This document shows, in pieces, positions 35,156-41,899 of a DNA stretch of 64,000 bases. Below the pieces are notes generated by a model, which was given only the letters and a program-made list of their open reading frames with translations, searched no databases and was not told the DNA's origin. The first letter of the stretch is position 1. Every line of letters starts with the position of its first letter. Origin of the DNA: Negativicutes bacterium (GTDB lineage: Bacteria > Bacillota_C > Negativicutes > Sporomusales_B > JARLHX01); the NCBI GenBank assembly GCA_031292015.1, contig JARLHY010000178.1:12273-76272 (forward strand), read 5' to 3'. The translations under genes were made by a program, and so were the position numbers.

Positions 35156-36442
35156 ATTACCATAGCCAAACTATTTCGCGCCTTCGTATTGACCGCGCTT
35201 AGCCTGGCCCTGCTTTCCGGAATGGCCGGCGCCGAGGAGGCGTCGGTGGAGACGGTTTCTGTCGCGATCAAGTCCAGCGACGCGCCGCCGCCGCCGCGAA
35301 TTCTCCGGCGGATGGAGTCCAGCGTGGCGACGGTGGGAGACCAGGTTCTGGTCGGCCGCCGTATCGCTGATGTCGCGGAAAATAAGGCGTCCTACGAGAA
35401 ACTGATCAAAGAGGTTTTCGACCGGGTCCTGGTGGGCTATTCGGTCCAGCAGGTAACCATTACTCCCGGAGTGGCCACGCAGGTCGAGGTGTTTCTTTCG
35501 CCCTGGGGCGATGTGGTGAAGAGCGTCCGTCTGGAGACCGATTTCGGCAACCTCTCGCCGGGGGCGGTCGCCCTGATTCAGCAGGACATGGGCAATATCG
35601 CCGACAAGATCAACAGTGTGCTGCTGGGCATGCCGGTGGATGCTGTGGACTGGGCCGGCGGGGTTTCCAAGTCGGTCATCAGGGAGATATTGACAGCCCA
35701 ACTGCCGGAATTCCGCGCCAATCTGGATATTGTGGGGGGGCAGACGACAGTAGTCAAGCTCTCGCTTCTGCCGGCCGGACCGGTTGTCCGCGATGTTAAG
35801 GTTTCGCTGCGTTCCCACACCATTCCCAATGTTCTGCTGCTGGAAGCCGAGGCGCCGCTGCAAGACGCGGCCGCGGTTCTGCGGGGCCTGCCGGTGGCTT
35901 TTGTCGAGCGGCACGCCGACTATTTCAACAGCACGCTGACCAGCCCTGTTGCCGACCGGCCGATTGTCAAACGCTACGGACTGAAGCTCAGCTCGCAGCT
36001 CAACACCGGTTCGGAAACAGAAGTGGTGGTCAATGTTGAGACAACCAAGTATAATGTGACCCTGCAGGGTTATCTGGATATCGGCAAGCAGACCGACAAC
36101 ACCTGGGCCAGACTGCATATCGGCGAGTATATGGGCAACCGTGATGAACTGTTTTTGGAAACCACCTTTATCCCCGGGTCGGTTTCGTGGATTTTCGCCC
36201 CAGGCTGGGGTCACCGGCTGTCGGAGGACACCACGGTGGGGATTAAATACCAGATCAGGGACAAGCACGATGTCCTGTGGCTGTACCAGGATCTGGGCAA
36301 GCGCTGGATGCTGAGGCTGGAGCGCACCCCCGGCACGGGTTACAACGAACTGGGTATCCGCTACAAACTCCACGATTTTCTAAGCGTCGAGTATGTATTT
36401 TCCAACAACGACCGGTGGCTTCGCCTGGTGGGCAATTTGTAG
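35156..36442 (+). CDS. Uncharacterised exported, probably outer-membrane, protein with apparent AUU start
   Basis: No family recognised. From ATT 35156 the product is 428 residues, beginning TIAKLFRAFVLTALSLAL after the initiator: a textbook signal peptide with K and R before the hydrophobic core. ATT lies six bases after GGGAGGTGA, and an in-frame TGA stands at 35147-35149. The only common start codon left is TTG 35189, which has no ribosome site and loses the positive charges. Mature residues about 40-230 have POTRA-like alternation (VLVGYSVQQVTITPGVATQV). The last 170 residues read as amphipathic beta strands (VGIKYQIRDKHDVLWLYQDL; LGIRYKLHDFLSVEYVF). A small outer-membrane barrel with a periplasmic domain is my inference. 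It lies between bamA and the ompH genes. Confidence 0.7.
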   Translation: MTIAKLFRAFVLTALSLALLSGMAGAEEASVETVSVAIKSSDAPPPPRILRRMESSVATVGDQVLVGRRIADVAENKASYEKLIKEVFDRVLVGYSVQQVTITPGVATQVEVFLSPWGDVVKSVRLETDFGNLSPGAVALIQQDMGNIADKINSVLLGMPVDAVDWAGGVSKSVIREILTAQLPEFRANLDIVGGQTTVVKLSLLPAGPVVRDVKVSLRSHTIPNVLLLEAEAPLQDAAAVLRGLPVAFVERHADYFNSTLTSPVADRPIVKRYGLKLSSQLNTGSETEVVVNVETTKYNVTLQGYLDIGKQTDNTWARLHIGEYMGNRDELFLETTFIPGSVSWIFAPGWGHRLSEDTTVGIKYQIRDKHDVLWLYQDLGKRWMLRLERTPGTGYNELGIRYKLHDFLSVEYVFSNNDRWLRLVGNL

Positions 36443-36453
36443 AATAAATGTCC

Positions 36454-36482
36454 TTGAACATGGGGGAAGTCCCTGCTATAAT
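36454..36482 (+). promoter_or_regulatory. Sigma-A promoter of the ompH genes
   Basis: TTGAAC, 17 bases, then TGCTATAAT (extended -10 with TG). It lies just after the preceding stop and 45 bases before the first ompH start. Confidence 0.8.
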
Positions 36483-36526
36483 GAAGAAGTATAAATTCTG
36501 CTTTTGGCGGAAAGAGGGGTAAGTAA

Positions 36527-36994
36527 GTGCTTAAAATTGAAAAGAAACAAGTCAAGATCGTATCAGTCGTTATTGCAGCTTTCTTTCTTCTGGGAATAGT
36601 AGGCATCGCTCTTTCGCAGAGCGGCAAAACGTATGCGGCTCCGACTTCGAACATCGGGGTTGTGGATTTTCAGGCGTTAATGGGTCAGCATCCTGACACT
36701 GCTGCGGCTCAGGAAACGATGAAGGCTGAATTCGCTCAGGCCCAGAAAGATTTCGACACCAAATCGGCGACAATGACCAGCGACAAGGAAAAACAGGAAT
36801 ACTATATGCAGCTAAGGCAGCGCTTGGACGCCAGGCAGCAGGAGCTTGGGGGAGCCATCCAGGAAAAAGTGAAAGCGGCTGTCAAGACAGTGGCTGAAGC
36901 CAAAGGCCTGTCGGTGGTTGTCGACAAAGGCGCGGTGATTTACGGTGGACAGGACATTACTGACGAAGTGACGAAGAAGATTACCGGTAAATAA
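36527..36994 (+). CDS. ompH: OmpH/Skp-family periplasmic chaperone, copy 1
   Basis: A 155-residue protein from GTG 36527. An N-terminal hydrophobic segment (IVSVVIAAFFLLGIVGIALS) and a likely cut after TYAA export it. The OmpH core starts NIGVVDFQALMGQHPDTAAA, continues as a charged coiled coil and ends with VAEAKGLSVVVDKGAVIYGG and DITDEVTKKI, the canonical Skp C-terminus. Skp trimers hold unfolded outer-membrane proteins for BamA. It is the first of three related genes. Confidence 0.9.
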   Translation: MLKIEKKQVKIVSVVIAAFFLLGIVGIALSQSGKTYAAPTSNIGVVDFQALMGQHPDTAAAQETMKAEFAQAQKDFDTKSATMTSDKEKQEYYMQLRQRLDARQQELGGAIQEKVKAAVKTVAEAKGLSVVVDKGAVIYGGQDITDEVTKKITGK

Positions 36995-37062
36995 TTTACA
37001 GCAAGTTTTGCCGAGCCGGTCTAACTGTGCTCGGTTCTTTATTAGCAGAAGGAGGGTGATTG

Positions 37063-37980
37063 GTGTTGAGGAATCGTACCGAATTCTGTTTTCTAATCGT
37101 ACTAGCCGCTCTTGTCATGCTCGCTGCCGGTTGTGGTACCAAGCCGGCTCAAGACACCAAGACCCCGGACCTGCCCCAGGTGGGGATTGTTGATACTCAG
37201 ACCGTGATCAAAAACCACCCCAAGTTCGGTGACCTGCAGCGGCTGCGCCAGGAATACGCGGTTCTTGCCGCCCAGGTTCAAGCTGCCGGGGGACAGGCCG
37301 GGACCAATCTGCCCGAATCCTTGCCCGCCGGGATGAATGAGGCTGCCGAGCGGGAATTTGGCGCCAAAATGGCAGCCAAGGAGAAGGAACTGAAAACCGA
37401 GCTGGGCTCGGCTGAAGAGCAGGAACGCCAGTCGGCACAAACCGCGCTGGACGCTTATGTCGGCGAACTGGACAAAGTTTATCAGCCGCAGATTTTCAGC
37501 ATTCAGCTCAAGCTGAAAACGGTTCAGTTATCCAAAGAAGAGGGGGCTGCTCTTCAGGCCGATCTGGAGCGCATCCAGGGCGAACGGTCGGCTAAAATCG
37601 CCGCAAGACAACAAGAACTGGCCAAGAAGATGGACCAGACAATGACTGCTAAGCAAGCTGACGCCGAGCGCAGACTTGACGCTTACAAACAACAGCTTAA
37701 TGTGGCTATCGCCGGCGATCTGACGGCAAAGCAGGCTGAACTGGCCGGGCAGGCCGCTGCAGCCCAGCCTGACAGGGGCGGGCAGTCCGACCTTGAGCAG
37801 CAGCTGGCGATGAAGCAGCAGGAAATAAAGTCGCTGCAGGATTTCATCAGCAGCGATATCCGGGACAAATCAGGTAAACTGGCGGCAGAGAAGGGCCTGG
37901 GGGCGGTACTCGCCGACGTCGGAGTGAATGTCAGCGCCGTTGATCTGACTGCTGCGGTGATTGCCGAGTTTAAGAAATAA
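37063..37980 (+). CDS. OmpH/Skp-like lipoprotein, long copy 2
   Basis: About 305 residues from GTG 37063 (GGAGGG upstream; TTG 37066 is possible). The signal ends in the lipobox LAAGC, so the mature protein should be lipid-anchored. The OmpH-type start VGIVDTQTVIKNHPKFGDLQ follows. The middle is a very long Gln/Glu/Lys-rich coiled coil (about residues 90-260), roughly twice the family length. The end (AAEKGLGAVLADVGVNVSAV, DLTAAVIAEFKK) matches the OmpH C-terminus. Anchoring of a Skp-like chaperone is unusual. Function as a chaperone is inferred. Confidence 0.8.
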   Translation: MLRNRTEFCFLIVLAALVMLAAGCGTKPAQDTKTPDLPQVGIVDTQTVIKNHPKFGDLQRLRQEYAVLAAQVQAAGGQAGTNLPESLPAGMNEAAEREFGAKMAAKEKELKTELGSAEEQERQSAQTALDAYVGELDKVYQPQIFSIQLKLKTVQLSKEEGAALQADLERIQGERSAKIAARQQELAKKMDQTMTAKQADAERRLDAYKQQLNVAIAGDLTAKQAELAGQAAAAQPDRGGQSDLEQQLAMKQQEIKSLQDFISSDIRDKSGKLAAEKGLGAVLADVGVNVSAVDLTAAVIAEFKK

Positions 37981-38031
37981 CCGCCTGGAGCATAATAAAT
38001 TCGAACAAGATTCATGATTGGAGGCTATACT

Positions 38032-38454
38032 ATGCGACAAAAATGGGGGTTGGCTGTAGGACTGATCGTGATTTTTTCTGCCGCTTTGCTGCTGGCAGGA
38101 TGTGGAGCCAATACCGGCGGAGTGGGAGTTCTGGATGTCAATAAAGTAATGACTGACAGTCCTAAAGTCAAACAATTCCAAGAGCAACTGAATACCCAGG
38201 GGAAAGACCTGAGCGAAAAGCTGGAGAAAGAGAAGGCCGGCCTTAGCCCAGAAGAGTTTCAAAAACGCCAGGAGGCGGCCTACGGCGACTTCCTGAAATC
38301 CAAGCAGGATCTGGAAGCCCAGGTAGATGCCTCCATCAAGCAGGCGCTGGACCAGGTGGCGAAGGAGAAAAAGCTGGGCGTCATTCTCTATAAAAATGGT
38401 GTGGCCCAAGGCGGCACCGATGTGACCGACGCCGTTATCCAAAAGATGCAATAA
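38032..38454 (+). CDS. OmpH/Skp-like lipoprotein, short copy 3
   Basis: About 140 residues from ATG 38032, six bases after GGAGGC. The lipobox is LLLAGC. The mature part begins GVGVLDVNKVMTDSPKVKQF and ends KEKKLGVILYKNGVAQGGTD, VTDAVIQKMQ, an OmpH pattern of normal length. It is the third consecutive family member and, like the second, seems membrane-anchored. Its closeness to lpxD recalls the skp-lpxD order of Proteobacteria. Confidence 0.82.
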   Translation: MRQKWGLAVGLIVIFSAALLLAGCGANTGGVGVLDVNKVMTDSPKVKQFQEQLNTQGKDLSEKLEKEKAGLSPEEFQKRQEAAYGDFLKSKQDLEAQVDASIKQALDQVAKEKKLGVILYKNGVAQGGTDVTDAVIQKMQ

Positions 38455-38503
38455 CTGTATCAGGCTGTCGACAAAGGCTCATCTGCTATATCAGCAAGGG
38501 ATG

Positions 38504-38597
38504 GGCCGCATTTCTAAGCACTGCGCGCAGAAACTGCGCACTTGGTTCCACGGTTGCTTGCCTGCATACTTAGACAGTACGCAGGCAAGCAACCGTG
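38504..38597 (+). repeat. Palindromic intergenic element, copy A
   Basis: Begins GGCCGCATTTCTAAGC, continues with the imperfect palindrome GCGCAGAAACTGCGC, then a perfect 17-bp hairpin (CACGGTTGCTTGCCTGC at 38549-38565 with its complement at 38581-38597). Related sequence occurs at 41501-41600. The whole 38455-38697 gap has no gene. Confidence 0.7.
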
Positions 38598-38697
38598 CCG
38601 TCTGGCAAAGTTACTTTCTCACCAGCCGCCGGTATTTTCAGCTTAAACTTTTCGGCAGGCTGGTAAGGTTGATAAAACCTTATAGGAGTGTTTTTCG

Positions 38698-39729
38698 TTG
38701 GTTAAAACATTGCAAGAGATTGCTGAACTCGTGGGCGGAACGGTTATGGCCGAAACCGACCCCGCGATCAGCGGGATAACGAATATCGAAGACGCCGGCC
38801 CGGGGCAGATCACATTCGCCGTGCCGCCACACTTGGATAAAGCGGCTGCCTGTGCCGCCGCAGCGGTGATTATCCCTGACAGTGTGACCGAGTTTGCCAA
38901 GCCGGCGATCCGGGTGCCTAATCCCCGGGTAGCCTTCATAAAGCTGCTGGAGCTGTTTACACCGCCTACAGTGGTGGAGAGGGGAGTTCATCCCACGGCC
39001 GTAGTAGGCGCAAATGTGCGCTTAGGCCGCAATGTCGCTGTTATGGCTCATGCCGTCATTGGCGACAACGCCTCCGTCGGCGACAACACGGTTATTTATC
39101 CGCTTGTGTCTTTGGGAGAAGAAGCGGCGGTCGGCGCCGACACCATCATCTATCCGCATGTTACGGTCTATCGGCGCTGCGTTATCGGTTCGCGGGTCAT
39201 CATCCAGGCCGGGGCGGTCATCGGCAGTGACGGGTTCGGGTTTGTCACTGTCGGCGGCAAGCATCACAAGGTTCCCCACGTAGGTCATGTGAGCATCGGG
39301 GATGATGTGGAAATAGGGGCCAATGTCACCATCGACCGGGGTACGACCGGTTCGACCACAGTCGGCAACGGCACCAAGATCGATAATCTGGTCCATCTGG
39401 CCCATAATGTCGTTATCGGCGAGAACTGCTTTCTGGTGGCTTTTACCGGAATTTCCGGCAGCGCGCATATCGGCAACAACGTGACTTTCGCCGGGCAGAG
39501 CGGCAGTGCCGGACACCTGACCATTGGCGACAACTGCGTATTTGCCGCCAAGTCGGGCGTCATCGGCAATGTGCCGGCCAATTCTTTTTATGCCGGATTT
39601 CCTGCCAGGCCTCACCGGGAATGGCTCCGGAGCGAGGGCGCGCAGCGCAGGGTTCCGGACTTGATGAAAAAGGTTCACGAGCTGGAAAAACGTCTGGCTG
39701 AAGTGGAAAAAGGAAGCAGTAAAGGCTGA
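38698..39729 (+). CDS. lpxD: UDP-3-O-acylglucosamine N-acyltransferase
   Basis: A 343-residue enzyme starting at TTG 38698, nine to ten bases after AGGAG. The N-terminal domain (residues about 1-100) is followed by left-handed beta-helix hexapeptide repeats such as [20 protein letters not shown] and [31 protein letters not shown] carries the catalytic histidine region. It adds the second acyl chain (N-linked at C2) in lipid A synthesis, acting on the LpxC product, in the cytoplasm. Gene order after ompH matches Proteobacteria. Confidence 0.96.
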   Translation: MVKTLQEIAELVGGTVMAETDPAISGITNIEDAGPGQITFAVPPHLDKAAACAAAAVIIPDSVTEFAKPAIRVPNPRVAFIKLLELFTPPTVVERGVHPTAVVGANVRLGRNVAVMAHAVIGDNASVGDNTVIYPLVSLGEEAAVGADTIIYPHVTVYRRCVIGSRVIIQAGAVIGSDGFGFVTVGGKHHKVPHVGHVSIGDDVEIGANVTIDRGTTGSTTVGNGTKIDNLVHLAHNVVIGENCFLVAFTGISGSAHIGNNVTFAGQSGSAGHLTIGDNCVFAAKSGVIGNVPANSFYAGFPARPHREWLRSEGAQRRVPDLMKKVHELEKRLAEVEKGSSKG

Positions 39730-39763
39730 TCAGGCCTGGTGATGCCAATGCGGTATCTGATTG

Positions 39764-39797
39764 CCCCCTCGCGCTGCTTAAGCGCCGAGGGGGTTTG
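39764..39797 (+). terminator. Terminator after lpxD
   Basis: CCCCCTCGCGCT pairs with AGCGCCGAGGGGG (one bulge), followed by TTTGGTATTT. Confidence 0.7.
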
Positions 39798-39940
39798 GTA
39801 TTTGTCTGCCGACGCTCTGGGGAAGGGGCCGGAGCACCAAATGAGTCACTTATTACCTGGTCATAAGCGGAAGGATTGGCGGACTGCGTGTGGAATTAAT
39901 AGTAGTCTGTATTAAAGCGAGAAAATTCGAGGAGGACTAC

Positions 39941-40570
39941 ATGAAAAAAGCACTTTTCGGCATGTTGTGCCTTTTGTTTCTTTCCGTAACCACCGCCACA
40001 GCCGCTCCTTCGGTGAACGGGTCGACCGGGCTTATCAACGATCCGACCGCCGACGTACTACGGGAAGGACAATTTGCGGCAGGTTATTATCATCTGAAAG
40101 ACGGCGGTGTCGGTGTATTCAACGCCAACATTGCGGCCAACCTAGAGATAGGGGCCAGTGGCTTTCGTTACGACGACAGCAGCAAAAACGGCACTTTTGT
40201 CAACGCCAAGTGGAGCGTTCTGCCTGAAAGCATCCTGACCCCGGGAGTGGCGGTGGGGGTCGAAGATATCGGCAACCAGCAGCAGCGAACCGCTTACGCC
40301 GTGGCCAGCAAGGCCCTGCCCTTTGGGCTTAGGATTCACGCCGGGGTAGGCAGCGGACGTTATGACGGATTTTTTGCCGCGGTGGAAAAAACCATCAATC
40401 CAATCAGCGTTATTACAGGCAGCAACGCTTTTCCGGCCACGACGCTGATCGCCGAGTATGACGGCAAAAGGATGAATTACGGCGCCAGGATGTCCATCGT
40501 TCCCGGGTTGAAACTGGACGGCGGCTGGCGAGACCATCAGGTTTACTTCGGTCTGAGTTTTACTAATTAA
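39941..40570 (+). CDS. Small outer-membrane beta-barrel-like protein, YjbH-like
   Basis: A 209-residue exported protein from ATG 39941 (AGGAGGACTAC upstream). The signal peptide ends TATAAPSV. The mature part is short beta strands: STGLINDPTADVLREGQFAA, VNAKWSVLPESILTPGVAVG, HAGVGSGRYDGFFAAVEKT, LIAEYDGKRMNYGARMSI, and terminal YFGLSFTN. The GVGSGRYDGFF and EYDG segments recall YjbH-type proteins of exopolysaccharide operons, but it is far shorter than YjbH. It lies between lpxD and an lpxL-type gene, so an LPS-linked or envelope role is likely. Confidence 0.65.
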   Translation: MKKALFGMLCLLFLSVTTATAAPSVNGSTGLINDPTADVLREGQFAAGYYHLKDGGVGVFNANIAANLEIGASGFRYDDSSKNGTFVNAKWSVLPESILTPGVAVGVEDIGNQQQRTAYAVASKALPFGLRIHAGVGSGRYDGFFAAVEKTINPISVITGSNAFPATTLIAEYDGKRMNYGARMSIVPGLKLDGGWRDHQVYFGLSFTN

Positions 40571-40600
40571 GCGGGAAAAATATGCCTATCAGGAGGCCAT

Positions 40601-41467
40601 ATGCAATATTTTTTTGTAAAATGGCTCAGCCGGGTGGTCTGTTGGCTACCGGATGGCATTCGTAACCGAATAGGCGACGTGATCGGAGCCATTTGCTGGC
40701 CCTTCGTTCCGCGCAAGCGGAGGGAGATGGCAATAGGTAATGTCATCGCTTCCTTGGGGCGGGACAGGGAAGAGGCTGAAAAGCTTGTCAAACTGAGTTC
40801 CGTCCGGTTCGGCCGGATGTTTATGGAAGTGCTTTGTTTTCCCAGGCTCAACCGTGAGAATATCCGCAGCCATGTGAAAATGATCGGGCAACAGCATATG
40901 ACGGATGCTCTGGCCCATGGCCGGGGCGCGGTGTTGGCCACCGCCCACAGCGGCAACTGGGAAGTGCTCGGCGCGGCTCTTGCCCTATACGGCTTTCCTA
41001 TCGTCGGCGTCGCCCAGAAGCAGACCAACGCCGCCATGGACAAGTTTATCAACGAATACCGCAGCCTGTCCGGGATGCATATCACGTATAAGTCGGGGGT
41101 GCGGGAGATGATCAGCCTGCTGAGCGAAGGAAAGATCATCGGCCTGATCATGGACCAGGACGCTTCGGAACGGGGCGTATTTGTCAACTTTTTTGGCCGT
41201 CCGGCATCGACACCGTCCGGAGCGGCGGCTCTGGCCAGGATGAAAGACGCGCCGATTGTTCCCACCTTCATCACCGAAAACGCCGACGGCACCCATACCG
41301 CTATCATTCATCCTCCGGTCTGGGTGGAGAAAACCGCTGACCGCGAACATGATATTCAGGCAACTACCCAACAGCTTACCACCATGATCGAGCAGCATGT
41401 GCGGGAGCATCCCGCGGAGTGGTTCTGGCTGCATAATCGCTGGAAGACTAATCCGCCAGGCCGTTGA
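40601..41467 (+). CDS. lpxL: LpxL/HtrB-family lipid A acyltransferase, copy 1
   Basis: A 288-residue membrane-associated acyltransferase. The catalytic HxxxxE appears as LATAHSGNWEVLGAAL near residue 107; the downstream GLIMDQDASERGVFVNFFGR and the C-terminal HPAEWFWLHNRWKT are family hallmarks. It adds a secondary acyl chain to Kdo-lipid A at the inner membrane. A paralogue lies at 56894-57781, so the two probably transfer different chains or to different positions. Which is the true LpxL cannot be told from sequence. Confidence 0.88.
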   Translation: MQYFFVKWLSRVVCWLPDGIRNRIGDVIGAICWPFVPRKRREMAIGNVIASLGRDREEAEKLVKLSSVRFGRMFMEVLCFPRLNRENIRSHVKMIGQQHMTDALAHGRGAVLATAHSGNWEVLGAALALYGFPIVGVAQKQTNAAMDKFINEYRSLSGMHITYKSGVREMISLLSEGKIIGLIMDQDASERGVFVNFFGRPASTPSGAAALARMKDAPIVPTFITENADGTHTAIIHPPVWVEKTADREHDIQATTQQLTTMIEQHVREHPAEWFWLHNRWKTNPPGR

Positions 41468-41500
41468 TAAACCGCTAACTGCTTTATACCGAGAAGCTCA

Positions 41501-41600
41501 GGCCGCATTTTTAAACGCTTCGCCTTACAGGCATAAGCGATCACATCACGCTGAAGCGCTGTGTGTCTGCTTAACGCGCAAGAACTGCGCATTTGGCATC
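41501..41600 (+). repeat. Palindromic intergenic element, copy B (diverged)
   Basis: GGCCGCATTTTTAA (41501-41514) and ACGCGCAAGAACTGCGCATTTGG (41575-41596, close reading) match copy A at 38504 but are split by about 55 unrelated bases. A CAGCCCC/GGGGCTG inverted repeat follows (41601-41671). The gap 41468-41899 holds no gene I can support. Confidence 0.5.
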
Positions 41601-41717
41601 CAGCCCCACCAACCCATTGCCGGCTCACCTACCAGTACGCTCCGCTACCGGTTCTGCGGGGCTGTCGCGCATTCTGCGGTGGTGCAAGCGGCCTGGGAGA
41701 TAAGTTTGTCAACAAGA

Positions 41718-41744
41718 CCATCCGTGTTGCGGATGGCTTTTTTG
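41718..41744 (+). terminator. Rho-independent terminator
   Basis: Stem CCATCCG / CGGATGG with loop TGTTG and a run of T (CTTTTTTT). It ends the transcript from the lpxL copy 1 side. Confidence 0.85.
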
Positions 41745-41809
41745 TGTTTTGGAAATGACTACCTATTGCGAGCTGTGGCTCTCTAATTATGCGCATTCGG
41801 GTTCTTGCC

Positions 41810-41840
41810 AGTATATACAAATACGATAAGAAGTATATAC
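41810..41840 (+). promoter_or_regulatory. Paired AGTATATAC direct repeats upstream of the ABC promoter
   Basis: AGTATATAC occurs at 41810-41818 and 41832-41840, 22 bases apart (about two helical turns). The second copy is in the perfect palindrome AAGTATATACTT and abuts the -35 box. Possible activator site. Confidence 0.45.
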
Positions 41841-41843
41841 TTA

Positions 41844-41873
41844 TGGACAGTAAAATGATATACGTGGTATAAT
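41844..41873 (+). promoter_or_regulatory. Sigma-A promoter of the ABC pair
   Basis: TGGACA, 18 bases, TATAAT, ending 26 bases before the ABC permease-like start. Confidence 0.75.
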
Positions 41874-41899
41874 ACCTGATGGAAAAGAGGTGAATTACC

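Noticed and set aside
35171..36373. 400-codon minus-strand open frame opposite the unknown outer-membrane protein
   Set aside because: The plus-strand frame has a signal peptide and ribosome site; the antisense product is rich in Arg, His and Gln in the manner of shadow frames.
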